Counted from the stretch's first letter, positions 55,261 to 63,995 are shown. The stretch is 64,000 bases of DNA from an uncultured Erythrobacter sp. (GCA_947498065.1 CANMIS010000002.1:372001-436000), one strand, 5' to 3'. Notes: generated by a model not told the origin, from the sequence alone. Numbers and translations: made by a program.

Positions 55261-55734
55261 TCAGCACCAGTCGATGCGCGGCCCGCCCCACTCCTCGGCG
55301 AGGCCTTCGCGAACGAGCGTCATGCCGAGACTCTGTCCGCCGCGGGTCACAACCCGGAGCGCGCGGCCATAGCGGTCAGCGCTGCGGCCATCGGCGCTCG
55401 GCTGAAGGCTGAATGGTCCGGCATCCAGCAGCGCCTGCATGCGCGCGGTTGCCTGATCGCCGAGGCGCGCCTCGCGCGCGCAGGCGGGGCGGGAGACCTC
55501 TGGCGTGTCGATATCGGCGATGCGGATCTTGTTCCCCTGGTACCAGATCGTGTCGCCATCGACGATGCAGGTGATCCGTCCGGAGCCGACACAGACCGGG
55601 AAGCGGGCGCGTTCGGTGTCGGCGGCTTCGCTCGCTTGGGCTTGGGTGCCGGGCGGGATGGAAGCGGCGCTAACGAGCAAAGCCAAAGCTGCGCACGCGA
55701 GGGACGGGCGGAGGGAGTAGGTACGATGAGTCAT
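55261..55734 (-). CDS. Secreted staphylococcal-nuclease-like (thermonuclease family) protein
   Basis: A 157-residue protein with a signal peptide (CAALALLVSAASIPPGTQA). It has the SNase calcium and active-site set: CIVDGDTIW, RIADIDTPE and DRYGRALRVV, i.e. Asp/Thr and Glu positions plus the catalytic arginines, and two extra cysteines (FPVCVG, ITCIVDG; ACAREARLG, RIDWC) likely to form disulfides. Predicted to cleave single-stranded or unstructured nucleic acid in the periplasm or outside. A paralogue lies at 56429. Confidence 0.87.
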   Translation of the reverse strand: MTHRTYSLRPSLACAALALLVSAASIPPGTQAQASEAADTERARFPVCVGSGRITCIVDGDTIWYQGNKIRIADIDTPEVSRPACAREARLGDQATARMQALLDAGPFSLQPSADGRSADRYGRALRVVTRGGQSLGMTLVREGLAEEWGGPRIDWC

Positions 55735-55861
55735 CCCCGAGCAATGGCCCAGCAGGACTCAAGGCATCATTCGGTTGAACCCCGAGGGTTGCTACCTATT
55801 GAGGCGCTGCGGGCAGGCGGGATCAGTGAACGGCATCACAGCCCAGCACCTACATACGAAA

Positions 55862-55914
55862 CGGGGCCAGCGCATGGCCGGCCCCGATCGCGGGTCAAGC
55901 GCTGCAAGCAGCGC
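55862..55914 (-). terminator. Paired hairpins ending the minus-strand DUF4870 gene
   Basis: Downstream of the stop at 55930 the minus strand folds GCGCTGC-tt-GCAGCGC (55899-55914), then CGGGGCC...GGCCCCG (55862-55886) followed by TTTC. The second hairpin with its T residues is a fair intrinsic terminator; the first may stabilise the 3' end. Confidence 0.55.
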
Positions 55915-55929
55915 GGTGTCAGGCGAGCC

Positions 55930-56328
55930 TTAGAACGCCAGCGTCTCTGGGTCCGGCATAGGCTCTTGCTTCTGCGCTTTGAGGAAGCTCATCACGCTGC
56001 GCACGCCAACCCAGACGGCGATGACTGGCAGCAACAGAAAGCCGATCAGTACGATGGTCAGCAAGGCTGCTACGATCGATGCGACAAAGCCGATCCAGAA
56101 AGTGCGGATGAGATAGGTGTAGTGCGAGGCCATCCACGGCTCTTGATCTTCGCCCTGCCACACATGGGCGAGAACGATGCCAACAAGGCCGGTGATCCCG
56201 GTCACAAAGCTGGCGAGATAGAGCAGGCTGATGATGGTCGGACGGTTGGCGTCAAAGCCGCCATTGTGCGGTGTGGGCTGACGATTGCCAGAGCTTGGCT
56301 CAGGGCTGTTGGTATTGCTGTCGTTCAT
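55930..56328 (-). CDS. DUF4870-family membrane protein
   Basis: A 132-residue protein with about three membrane helices (residues near 33-55, 70-95 and 98-115) after a polar proline-rich start. The arrangement and the DANRPTIISLLYLASFV / GFLLLPVIAVWVGVRS segments suit the DUF4870 family. GGGGGA lies 8 bases before the ATG at 56328. It sits between two SNase-like genes. Function unknown. Confidence 0.72.
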   Translation of the reverse strand: MNDSNTNSPEPSSGNRQPTPHNGGFDANRPTIISLLYLASFVTGITGLVGIVLAHVWQGEDQEPWMASHYTYLIRTFWIGFVASIVAALLTIVLIGFLLLPVIAVWVGVRSVMSFLKAQKQEPMPDPETLAF

Positions 56329-56428
56329 TGCATGATCCCCCATGAGATGCGTTTACGTGTCCCTACGTAACGTACCGTGCGTGTTGTGCAACTGCGCCCA
56401 TCCACAGCACGGCCCCGCGCCCTCGCGC

Positions 56429-56956
56429 TTACTCGCACCAATCGCGCGGGGCTGTGCCCCAGCCAGATGCGGCGGCGAGATCGCGTTCGATCATCGTATC
56501 GGCCAAATACTCATAGCGATTGCCGGACTGCTTGCGCCGGACCTCACGCAGCTCGCGGCCATATTGGTCATAGGGCGGCTCGTCCGCGCCGCTCCACTCA
56601 AACGCGCCTTCGCCGAGCCACGCATGGAGGAAATCGCGAGACTGGATGGCGCGCTCTCGTTCCGCCGCGCAGGCTCCGTCCAGCTCTGGCGCGTCGAACC
56701 CGGTGAAGCGGATGCGGCGGGCCCCATCGCCAAAGCCGATGGCCAGCGTATCGCCATCGATCACACAGCCCTGCACCGGGCTGTCGCTGCGCACGGCGCA
56801 CAATCCGTAGGCCTTCTCGACTGCGATCCATTCGCCCTCCGCGGTGAGCGGGCGATAGACAAACCACCACAGCGCGGTGACGGCGGCGGCCAGCGCAATC
56901 ACGCGCGCCGATGCCCACCAGCTTTTGCGCTGCTTTCGGGATCGTCGTTTGAACAT
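56429..56956 (-). CDS. Membrane-anchored SNase-like protein
   Basis: A 175-residue protein with an N-terminal anchor (VIALAAAVTALWWFV) and an SNase-like domain: GCVIDGDTLAIG, RFTGFDAPELDG and DQYGRELREV. The Thr of the classical DTPE is Ala (DAPE), a common variant that may reduce activity. Two cysteines (VQGCVID, APRDWC) could form a disulfide. Paralogue of the secreted protein at 55261. Confidence 0.82.
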   Translation of the reverse strand: MFKRRSRKQRKSWWASARVIALAAAVTALWWFVYRPLTAEGEWIAVEKAYGLCAVRSDSPVQGCVIDGDTLAIGFGDGARRIRFTGFDAPELDGACAAERERAIQSRDFLHAWLGEGAFEWSGADEPPYDQYGRELREVRRKQSGNRYEYLADTMIERDLAAASGWGTAPRDWCE

Positions 56957-56991
56957 TGCGGGCGTTTAGCAGGCTCCCACTTGCCAAAGCA

Positions 56992-57024
56992 AAGGGCCGC
57001 TCAGGATTGTTCCCAGCGGCCCTT
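56992..57024 (-). terminator. Intrinsic terminator of the bufferin-like gene
   Basis: Minus strand AAGGGCCGCT-gggaacaatcctg-AGCGGCCCTT followed by TGCTTT. A perfect 10-bp GC-rich stem 41 bases after the stop at 57066, before the start of the next minus-strand gene. Confidence 0.75.
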
Positions 57025-57065
57025 AAACGTTTCCAATCCGGGTCAGCACCCGGATATCCGCCAGC

Positions 57066-57398
57066 TTAGGCGGTGATTTCGGTCAGTGAACCTTTGCCGT
57101 TTGGCGTTTCGATGTCGACGCATGTGCCAGCGTCAACATAGGTCCAGGCGTTGCCTTGATAGTCTTCAGTGCTGGTGCCAGCACAGCTCGTGCCTGGGCC
57201 CGCTGCACAGTCGTTCTTGCCAGCGAGTGAAACGCCGAAGCACTTCTCTTTCTCGCCGCCGCCAGCTGCTGCCAGAGCTTCTGCTTCGCTGCCTGCTGCA
57301 CCGTCTTCAGCTGGGGCTGAGCCGCCACCTGAACATGCAGCCGCAAGGCCAGCAGCGATCGCGAGAGTGAAAGAACCTTTAGTGCGAGTAGTGATCAT
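57066..57398 (-). CDS. DUF2282/bufferin-like cysteine-rich precursor with lipobox
   Basis: A 110-residue protein. The C-terminal part matches the DUF2282 (BufA1) pattern: [30 protein letters not shown], with Cys53, 64, 72 and 93. In the family these cysteines are modified by a MNIO enzyme (DUF692) to make copper-binding metallophores. Here the signal segment ends LAAAC (Cys22), suggesting lipid anchoring instead of free export, which would be unusual. GGAGG precedes the ATG at 57398; a longer frame to 57494 is rejected. No bufB, bufC or DoxX gene is adjacent. Confidence 0.75.
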   Translation of the reverse strand: MITTRTKGSFTLAIAAGLAAACSGGGSAPAEDGAAGSEAEALAAAGGGEKEKCFGVSLAGKNDCAAGPGTSCAGTSTEDYQGNAWTYVDAGTCVDIETPNGKGSLTEITA

Positions 57399-57526
57399 AT
57401 TGTCCTCCAAAAAATCCAAGTCGGCGGGGGTAACGCATGCACCGCCTATTGGGCAGTTCGCAATCCGCACCTCAGAGGTTACGCGGCGATGCAATTCAAT
57501 TGCAACCCTGAAGGTGCGATTTGGCG

Positions 57527-57586
57527 TGAGCGCAGCTCTGCACAGCGCTTTCCAGACAGCGCGTTAGCCGCTAAGCGCTGCGCTCA
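57527..57586. other. Inverted repeat in the divergent bufferin-argB region
   Basis: TGAGCGCAGC (57527-57536) pairs perfectly with GCTGCGCTCA (57577-57586) around a 40-base loop that itself contains repeated AGCGC motifs. It lies 60 bases before argB and about 130 bases upstream of the bufferin-like start. Possible operator or leader hairpin of either gene. Confidence 0.45.
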
Positions 57587-57648
57587 GCGTCCGGGCCATG
57601 ATGGTCTCAGGCGCGCCCGCGAAATTGAAGCAAAGAAGAGCGCTATCC

Positions 57649-58551
57649 ATGACCGCATCGAGCGAGCCGCAAGCCCAAGAGATCGCCAAAGCGCAGGTCT
57701 TGATCGAGGCACTGCCCTATTTTCAGCGTTACGCCGGGCGCACTTTCGTGGTGAAATATGGCGGGCATGCAATGGGCAATCCTCAAGCCGCGCGCGACTT
57801 TGCCGAGGATATTGTGCTGCTGAGGGCGGTCGGGATTAACCCGGTCGTAGTGCACGGCGGCGGCCCGCAAATTGGCGAAATGTTGGAGAAGCTGGGCGTT
57901 GAGACCACCTTTGTCGATGGCCTGCGCGTTACCGATGAAGCGACCGCAAAGGTCGCAGAGATGGTCCTCTCCGGCGCGATTAATAAACAGCTGGTCGGCT
58001 GGTTGGCAGAGGCAGGCGGCAAGGCGCTGGGCATCTCTGGCAAGGATGGCGGGCTTGTGCGCGCACGCAAGGTGGAGCGGACCACGCGCGATCCGGAAAG
58101 CCACATTGAACAAGTGGTCGACCTCGGCTTTGTCGGCGAACCGGCAGAGGTCGATACCAGCGTGATCGACACCGCGGTTGCCGCTGGAATGATCCCCGTG
58201 ATCGCGCCGATCGCGGCGGGTGAAGATGGCGCGACTTACAATATCAACGCCGACACAATGGCCGGAGCGATTGCGGCGGCGCTGGGCGCAGCGCGCCTGT
58301 TTCTGCTCACTGATGTGGCGGGCGTGCTCGATGCAGACGGCGAACTCTTGACCGATCTCAACCCGGCGCAAATCGGGACCTTACGCGATAGCGGCGTGAT
58401 CAAAGGCGGCATGGTGCCCAAGCTGGAGACCTGCGTAACCGCAGTCGAATCTGGCTGCGAAGCGGCGGTTGTGCTGGATGGCCGGGTGGCGCACGCAATG
58501 CTGCTCGAATTCTTCACAGCACGCGGCGCTGGCACGCTGGTGCGCGCGTGA
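57649..58551 (+). CDS. argB: Acetylglutamate kinase
   Basis: A 300-residue amino-acid kinase that phosphorylates N-acetylglutamate in arginine synthesis. Characteristic segments: [48 protein letters not shown] and [12 protein letters not shown]. The ATG at 57649 is preferred to a longer frame from 57598. An N-terminal segment ([19 protein letters not shown]) like that of arginine-sensitive hexameric kinases suggests feedback inhibition by arginine. Single gene; argA/argC/argJ are not near. Confidence 0.95.
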   Translation: MTASSEPQAQEIAKAQVLIEALPYFQRYAGRTFVVKYGGHAMGNPQAARDFAEDIVLLRAVGINPVVVHGGGPQIGEMLEKLGVETTFVDGLRVTDEATAKVAEMVLSGAINKQLVGWLAEAGGKALGISGKDGGLVRARKVERTTRDPESHIEQVVDLGFVGEPAEVDTSVIDTAVAAGMIPVIAPIAAGEDGATYNINADTMAGAIAAALGAARLFLLTDVAGVLDADGELLTDLNPAQIGTLRDSGVIKGGMVPKLETCVTAVESGCEAAVVLDGRVAHAMLLEFFTARGAGTLVRA

Positions 58552-58576
58552 AACCACTGTTAACGCTGGAATGAAG

Positions 58577-58596
58577 CGTATTAGTCGGGTAATACG
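58577..58596. promoter_or_regulatory. Perfect inverted repeat upstream of yggT
   Basis: CGTATTA-gtcggg-TAATACG is a 7-bp perfect palindrome 25 bases after the argB stop and 63 bases before the next start. No T-run follows, so an operator is more likely than a terminator. Confidence 0.45.
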
Positions 58597-58659
58597 GCCT
58601 TAGGGACTTCAACCGAGTGGTGCAGCAACTGCCCCACCCACCAATGAAAAGACCAAACG

Positions 58660-58953
58660 ATGCAAGGATTATACGCCGTTTACGACATTGTCTCGCTGCT
58701 CACGAGCGCGCTGATCATGCTCATCATCATTCAATTTGTGATTGGCCTGCTGTTCGCCTTTAACGTGGTGAGCCCATCGAACCAGTTTCTGATGTCGTTC
58801 TACAATTCGATCAACAGCCTGCTGGACCCGGTGCTGCGCCCAATCCGCAACATCATGCCCGCAACCGGCGCGATTGATTTCTCGCCCTTGGTGCTGATCA
58901 TCACGCTGCAAATCATCCTCATCATCCTGGGCGCAGTGATCAACAGCGTCTGA
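58660..58953 (+). CDS. YggT family membrane protein
   Basis: A 97-residue protein with two hydrophobic segments (about 11-35 and 75-95) and the family core [18 protein letters not shown] followed by IDFSPLVLI. YggT proteins are involved in osmotic tolerance and in cell division site organisation in some bacteria, and chloroplast relatives (CCB3/YlmG) exist. The role here is inference. It is followed after 31 bases by folD. Confidence 0.9.
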   Translation: MQGLYAVYDIVSLLTSALIMLIIIQFVIGLLFAFNVVSPSNQFLMSFYNSINSLLDPVLRPIRNIMPATGAIDFSPLVLIITLQIILIILGAVINSV

Positions 58954-58984
58954 CGTCACACAACTCCATGGGAAGCCTGCCAGA

Positions 58985-59878
58985 ATGACCGCCACACGAA
59001 TTGACGGAAAAGCCTTTGCAGCCAAATTGCGCGAGCGTGTTGGCGCATCGGCGGCAGCATTTGCCGAAGCTGCCGGGCGCAAGCCGGGCCTGGCCGTGGT
59101 GCTGGTGGGGGAAGATCCGGCGAGCAACGTCTATGTTCGCTCCAAAGGCAAGGCGACCGTCGCTGCCAATATGGAGAGCTTTGAGCACCGCCTGCCTGCG
59201 GATACGAGCGAGGCGGATTTGCTCGCTTTGGTGGATCAGCTCAATAATGATGATGCGGTCGATGGCATCCTGGTTCAGCTGCCGCTGCCCGCCCATCTCG
59301 ACGAACAATCGATCATTGCCTCGATCAGCCCGGATAAGGACGTTGATGGCTTTCACGTCATCAATGCCGGGCGACTTTCGGTCGGGCAATCGGGCTTCGT
59401 CCCGTGCACCCCGCTGGGCTGTATGATGCTGCTGGCGGACCGGCTGGGCGATCTTTCTGGTCTCGAGGCGGTTGTGATTGGCCGCTCCAACATCGTTGGC
59501 AAGCCGATGGCTCAGCTGCTGCTGGATGCCAATGCCACGGTCACCATTGCGCACAGCCGGACCAAAGATCTCGCAGGAGTCGTTAAGCGCGCGGACATCG
59601 TCGTTGCCGCAGTTGGTCGTCCAGAGATGATCGGCAAGGACTGGCTGAAGGATGGCGCGACTGTGATTGATGTAGGCATTAACCGGCTGCCGCCAGAACC
59701 CGGCGCAGACAAAGGGCGGCTTGTCGGCGATGTCGCTTTTGACGAGGCCAGCGAAGTGGCCGCCGCGATCACGCCCGTACCTGGAGGAGTTGGCCCGATG
59801 ACGATCGCCGTGCTGCTGCGCAACACTCTGGTTGCCGCGCACCGCAATGCAGGCGTCGCCGTGCCGGAGGGGCTTTAG
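58985..59878 (+). CDS. folD: Bifunctional methylenetetrahydrofolate dehydrogenase/cyclohydrolase
   Basis: A 297-residue NADP-dependent enzyme interconverting 5,10-methylene-, 5,10-methenyl- and 10-formyl-THF. Typical parts: [14 protein letters not shown] (catalytic Lys), [47 protein letters not shown] and [19 protein letters not shown]. Supplies one-carbon units for purines. The ATG is preceded by GGGAAGCC. The long palindromic repeat begins 16 bases after its stop. Confidence 0.95.
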   Translation: MTATRIDGKAFAAKLRERVGASAAAFAEAAGRKPGLAVVLVGEDPASNVYVRSKGKATVAANMESFEHRLPADTSEADLLALVDQLNNDDAVDGILVQLPLPAHLDEQSIIASISPDKDVDGFHVINAGRLSVGQSGFVPCTPLGCMMLLADRLGDLSGLEAVVIGRSNIVGKPMAQLLLDANATVTIAHSRTKDLAGVVKRADIVVAAVGRPEMIGKDWLKDGATVIDVGINRLPPEPGADKGRLVGDVAFDEASEVAAAITPVPGGVGPMTIAVLLRNTLVAAHRNAGVAVPEGL

Positions 59879-59893
59879 CGCGACCCAAAATTC

Positions 59894-59986
59894 CCGTTCG
59901 CCCTGAGCTTGTCGAAGGGCTGCTCTTCTTCCAAGAGCATTGGTGTAAATATATGGACAGTGCTTCGACAGGCTCAGCACGAACGG
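59894..59986. repeat. Palindromic repeat, TTCGACAGGCTCAG type
   Basis: Outer arms CCGTTCG (59894-59900) and CGAACGG (59980-59986). Inside, CTGAGCTTGTCGAAG pairs with CTTCGACAGGCTCAG with one mismatch, so the whole is a long imperfect palindrome. This sequence type is known as a scattered intergenic repeat in many proteobacterial genomes, including sphingomonads. It sits between folD and the lipoprotein gene at 59995 and could end folD transcripts. Confidence 0.8.
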
Positions 59987-59994
59987 AGTAGTTG

Positions 59995-60762
59995 ATGATC
60001 CGCGCAATCAATCGCACATTTGTGCTGGCGACCCTTGCCGCCCTGTCAGCCTGCTCTGCCCCGCAGCGCGGCCCATCCAACGAAGTCATCAACCGCGTCC
60101 TTGTCGGCGTGCCGGGCGAGGCTCAGCCAAGCACAATCGTTGCGACAGAACTCGCCTACGCCCGGGCCGCACAATCTGAAGGACAGTACACCGCTGGACT
60201 TGCCTATGCCGCGTCGGGGGCTTTGCTACACGGTAGCAACGGAACCGTGGATGGGATTGCCTTGTACACGCGCCTTAGCAATCCAAAGACGAGCGTTGCA
60301 TGGGGTCCGCGCACCATTATGATGAGCTGTGACGGCGCGGTTGCGATCAGTCTGGGGCGCTTCCGTGATCAGGAAGCGCAAGTGGGCAATTATGTGACTG
60401 TCTGGCAGCGCCAACCAGATCGTCAATATCGCTGGGTTTATGATGTCGCTGGGCGTGACAATCCGCAACCACCGCCGCGCCCAGAATTTGAAGACGGCGA
60501 TATTGTTGTCACTGCGATTGATGCGGTCGAAGGTCTGATCGCGGATTGCCCTCAACGCCGAGGAAACGCCGCCCCTCCGCCGCCAGCGCTCTCTCTCTCC
60601 AGCGACCATCCGCAGGGTTCAACCCTCTCGGGTGATGGCACCTTGCGATGGCGCTGGGAACATCGCCCAGATGGGATTAAATACTTCGCTGCTGAGTATT
60701 TCTATCAGGGTGAATGGCGCACGGCGATTGAAGAAAGCTTGACTTCTCCGCCGGAGAGCTGA
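59995..60762 (+). CDS. Hypothetical lipoprotein
   Basis: A 255-residue protein with a lipobox (ALSACS near residue 20). The mature part is polar with segments TIVATELAYARAAQSEGQY and VWQRQPDRQYRWVYDVAG, and aromatic residues at the C-terminus (YFYQGEWRTAIEE), reminiscent of SnoaL/NTF2-like lipoproteins. No family is named with confidence. CGGAG lies upstream of the ATG at 59995; a TTG one codon before is possible. It begins immediately after the palindromic repeat. Confidence 0.7.
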   Translation: MIRAINRTFVLATLAALSACSAPQRGPSNEVINRVLVGVPGEAQPSTIVATELAYARAAQSEGQYTAGLAYAASGALLHGSNGTVDGIALYTRLSNPKTSVAWGPRTIMMSCDGAVAISLGRFRDQEAQVGNYVTVWQRQPDRQYRWVYDVAGRDNPQPPPRPEFEDGDIVVTAIDAVEGLIADCPQRRGNAAPPPPALSLSSDHPQGSTLSGDGTLRWRWEHRPDGIKYFAAEYFYQGEWRTAIEESLTSPPES

Positions 60763-60772
60763 TGGCGGAAAC

Positions 60773-61414
60773 ATGCTGCCTGAACTTTTCGTCTCGGCCT
60801 TTATCACCCTGTTCGTGGTGATCGATCCGCCCGGCTGCGCGCCTATTTACGCTGGCCTGACCAAGGGCGCGACGCCAGCTCAGGCGCGCAATATGGCGCT
60901 GCGGGCGAGCGGGATTGCCGCGGTTATTCTTGTGATCTTTGCCTTCTTTGGCGAAGATCTGCTCTCCGCTCTGCACATAGAGCTCAACTCGTTCCGTATT
61001 GCGGGCGGGCTGATGCTGTTCTGGATCGCGTTTGAGATGGTGTTCGAAAAGCGCACCCAGCGCCGTAATGAACGCGCCGACAAAATCAGCGCTGATCCAG
61101 GCATCGAGGACGTGTCCGTCTTCCCAATGGCGATGCCGATGCTCGCCGGACCCGGCGCAATCGCGGCGGTCATGCTGCTGATGAACGAAGCGGATGGAAC
61201 CGCTCAAACCATCGAAGTGTTCGCTGCGCTCGGACTGGTGCTCGCGATTACCGCGATTGCACTCGTTGCGGCTGGCCCGCTGATGCGTATTTTCGGAGAT
61301 AAGGTGGAGGCGGTGATCACCCGCCTGCTTGGTGTGCTGCTTGCCGCGCTCGCTGCGCAATATGTGATCGACGGCCTGCGCGGCGCATTCGCCTTGGGCG
61401 GCCCGGCCGCCTGA
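60773..61414 (+). CDS. MarC family membrane protein
   Basis: A 213-residue protein with six membrane helices typical of the MarC/UPF0056 family: LFVVIDPPGCAPIYAGLT, FRIAGGLMLFWIAFEM and MLAGPGAIAAVMLLM. Members were once linked to multiple antibiotic resistance but their transport role is not established. It lies 10 bases after the lipoprotein gene and may be in an operon. Convergent with the tetR gene at 61444. Confidence 0.88.
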   Translation: MLPELFVSAFITLFVVIDPPGCAPIYAGLTKGATPAQARNMALRASGIAAVILVIFAFFGEDLLSALHIELNSFRIAGGLMLFWIAFEMVFEKRTQRRNERADKISADPGIEDVSVFPMAMPMLAGPGAIAAVMLLMNEADGTAQTIEVFAALGLVLAITAIALVAAGPLMRIFGDKVEAVITRLLGVLLAALAAQYVIDGLRGAFALGGPAA

Positions 61415-61443
61415 TCAAATCGGGCCAAGTCCCTTGACCAACC

Positions 61444-62073
61444 TCAACCGGTAATCTCAGTCTCCGGATAGCCAATCAGGCTAAGCGAGGCGCGGCCAGC
61501 ATCCAAAATGCGCGTCGGCTCTGCCGACACGCGGGCGGAGGCAAATGCGCCGTGGAGCAATTGAGTGAGGGTCCGCCCTAGCGCATTCGCATCGCCCTCA
61601 GCCCGGCCAGCTGCGATGGCGTCAAAGGCAATCTCGGACATATGCGCCTCCATTGCGTCGAAGATGCGCGCGGCCTCCACGCGCACTTCTGGCATGTCCT
61701 GGCCCAGCTCCAGCGCGAGGCCGACAATCGGGCAGCCATGGACATCGCCCTCTTCTTCGCACAGCTCGGCATGCACGCTGTAAATATGGTGATAGATCCC
61801 TGCGAGGCGGGCCTCTGGCGCGGTGTCCTCCGCCGTCTTTGAGCGAAAGATCATGTCCAAGGTCGCGATGCCGTGCTGCTTCACAACCGCCAGAGCGAGG
61901 TCACGCTTATCGGCGAAATAGCGATAGATGGTCGCCTTGTTCACCTCCGCAGCGCTGGCCACCTCGTCAACGGCAACACCGTGAAAATTACGGCGCCAGA
62001 ACAGGCCAGCGGCGACGGAGATGATGTGGGCGCGGGTGCGCTCACCGCGAGTGGCAAAGACCTGTACGTTCAT
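61444..62073 (-). CDS. TetR/AcrR family transcriptional regulator
   Basis: A 209-residue regulator with a classical TetR HTH at residues about 13-60 (TRAHIISVAAGLFWRRNF, then VDEVASAAEVNKATIYRYFADKRDL), and a helical C-terminal domain. Divergent from the serine hydrolase gene with about 180 bases between, which makes that gene a candidate target by position. The ligand is unknown. Confidence 0.9.
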   Translation of the reverse strand: MNVQVFATRGERTRAHIISVAAGLFWRRNFHGVAVDEVASAAEVNKATIYRYFADKRDLALAVVKQHGIATLDMIFRSKTAEDTAPEARLAGIYHHIYSVHAELCEEEGDVHGCPIVGLALELGQDMPEVRVEAARIFDAMEAHMSEIAFDAIAAGRAEGDANALGRTLTQLLHGAFASARVSAEPTRILDAGRASLSLIGYPETEITG

Positions 62074-62250
62074 AAGTAACCGTTTAGTTCGGTTGATGGC
62101 AGGCCGCCAGCCTTGAGCTGCGACACCAGGTTGCAGAAGCAGTCGGGTCTCGTGGGCAACCGCCGCGCTTCGGCGATTGCGCGCGCTCTCATTCCGCTCA
62201 TATTCATGCTTCGGGCGGCACCCTTAACATGGAGCTGTTTGGGAGGGCGC

Positions 62251-63333
62251 GTGATCCATTTCGAAAAATGTTTGCGGGCAGGGTTCGCTCACGTCTGGCC
62301 AATTGCCCTGGCACTTGTATGTTTCATGCCATCGCCCGCCGCCGCTCAATCCCGCAGCGAACCCTTGGCGCAGCTGACCCTTGAGCAGGTTGAGGCACAG
62401 ATTGAAGCGGGCGACCTTGGCAAGATCCGGGCGCTCTCTGCTGAGCAGCAGGGCGAAATCGTCTATCGCAAGCGCTTTGGCAAAGGGGAACTAGGCGACC
62501 GAGTTGATATTAAATCGGCTGGCAAATCGATAACGGCGCTCGCTGTGGGCGCGGCGATTGCTGATGGAAAGCTCGCTGGGGTTGATGTGAAAGTCTGGCC
62601 TTTTCTCGGCTCGCCGCGCGACGGGCTGCACAGGGCGATAACGATTGGCGACCTTTTGTCGATGTCATCTGCGCTAGACTGCAACGATTGGGAGCGCCGT
62701 TCCCCTGGTCAGGAAGAAAAGATGTATCGCACGCGCATCTGGCGCGATTTCGCGCTTGGCCTGCCGAGCCGCGAATACACTCGCGATGCGGACGGCGACG
62801 GCCCATTTTCCTACTGCACGGCGGGCGTGTTCCTGCTGGGCCAGGTGGTTGAGAAGGCGGTGGGCGAGCGGTTTGATCTGTATGTACAGCGGCGGCTGTT
62901 TGATCCGCTGGGTATCGATGGCGCAGATTGGCGGCGCTCGCGCAGCGGCGAGGTGCAATCCGGCGGCCAGCTGACGATCAGTGATACGGCCTTGCTCAAG
63001 ATCGGCCGGATGGTGCTGAACATGGGGGTTTGGGAGGGCGAGCGGATTGTGCCGCGCGAATGGATCAAATCCATGCTGACCCCGCGCCATCAGCTGGGTG
63101 AGCATGTCTATTATGGCAGGTTGTGGTGGGCCATGCCGCTGCGCTCGTCGCGCGGCTTTGAAGCGGCGTGGATGATGAAGGGCAATGGCGGCAATATCGT
63201 CGCGGTCGTGCCAAATATGGACGCTGTGCTTGTTGTGCAGACCGAGAATTACAACAAGAGCAATGCCGAGCGCCGGGCGTTTATGGCCCTCACCGCTTTG
63301 CTAAAGAGCCTGCCGGTGCCGGAAGATAAATAG
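62251..63333 (+). CDS. Serine hydrolase (beta-lactamase/class C fold)
   Basis: A 360-residue exported protein starting at GTG with GGGAGGG three bases upstream; a longer frame from 62113 lacks this. The signal is IALALVCFMPSPAAA. S-x-x-K is SAGKSITALAVG, Y-x-[ST] is FSYCTAG (Tyr-Cys-Thr in place of Tyr-x-Asn) and the third motif appears as MKGNGG (K-G-N for K-[ST]-G). It may be an esterase or penicillin-recognising hydrolase. Divergent from a tetR gene. Confidence 0.84.
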   Translation: MIHFEKCLRAGFAHVWPIALALVCFMPSPAAAQSRSEPLAQLTLEQVEAQIEAGDLGKIRALSAEQQGEIVYRKRFGKGELGDRVDIKSAGKSITALAVGAAIADGKLAGVDVKVWPFLGSPRDGLHRAITIGDLLSMSSALDCNDWERRSPGQEEKMYRTRIWRDFALGLPSREYTRDADGDGPFSYCTAGVFLLGQVVEKAVGERFDLYVQRRLFDPLGIDGADWRRSRSGEVQSGGQLTISDTALLKIGRMVLNMGVWEGERIVPREWIKSMLTPRHQLGEHVYYGRLWWAMPLRSSRGFEAAWMMKGNGGNIVAVVPNMDAVLVVQTENYNKSNAERRAFMALTALLKSLPVPEDK

Positions 63334-63386
63334 CCGCCACTCGGCCCGGTCGGCGCGGTGCGGCGCAAGGCCAAGTAGAGCCCGCG

Positions 63387-63995
63387 CTACTGCAGCGTCA
63401 TAATCTCTTCGCCGCCATCGCCGCGGCCAAAAAATTGCATCAGCTGGATCAGCAATTCGCAGCGGGCATGGATGTTCTCCGCCTCCAACAATGCTTGCTT
63501 TGATGCAGGATCAAACGGCGCGATTTGCGAGACGCCGTTGATGAGCGAGAAATCATCGAGCCGTTCGACCGAATCCCAATCGACACTGTACCCTTGAGCG
63601 CTCGCGAACCGGCGGGCCTCTTGCTCAAAGCCCGCGCGCTCAATCGCGCTCAGCACGTCGTTCTCGTCGTCTTCGATCAGCTCGCCTTCGACCTGGCGAA
63701 AAGCGGTGGCGACATCCAGTTCGCGGATCAGCTTAAAGCGCGCCTCGCCTTCCAGGATGAGGTTGTAGCGGCCATCTTCCATCGCCTCGACCTCACCAAT
63801 GCGCCCGACACACCCGATCGTGTAAAGCGGCGCGCCGTCGATCGAGCGCTGCGGCTGGATCAGAGCGATCTTGCGGTCCCGAACCAAGGCATCTCCCACC
63901 AGCGAGCGATAGCGCGGCTCAAAGATATGCAACGGCAATTGCAATCCTGGAAAGAGGATCGCGCCGGGCAAAGGGAAGATGGAGAGGCGGGTCAT
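63387..63995 (-). CDS. Lon N-terminal (LAN/PUA-like) domain protein
   Basis: A 202-residue protein with a Lon substrate-binding domain: MTRLSIFPLPGAILFPG, LPLHIFEPRYRSLVGDAL, GCVGRIGEVEAMEDGRYNL and LILEGEARFKLIREL. Such stand-alone proteins lack the AAA and protease domains of Lon and are found across proteobacteria with unclear function. The gene begins 6 bases inside the window edge and is complete. Ribosome-binding site not fully in view. Confidence 0.88.
   Translation of the reverse strand: MTRLSIFPLPGAILFPGLQLPLHIFEPRYRSLVGDALVRDRKIALIQPQRSIDGAPLYTIGCVGRIGEVEAMEDGRYNLILEGEARFKLIRELDVATAFRQVEGELIEDDENDVLSAIERAGFEQEARRFASAQGYSVDWDSVERLDDFSLINGVSQIAPFDPASKQALLEAENIHARCELLIQLMQFFGRGDGGEEIMTLQ

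Noticed and set aside
55105-56370. 421-residue plus-strand frame across three minus-strand genes
   Set aside because: It covers the lipoprotein, SNase and DUF4870 genes in antisense and has no recognisable domain.
58940-60007. 355-residue minus-strand frame across folD and the palindromic repeat
   Set aside because: Antisense to folD with a repeat-derived N-terminus; no support.
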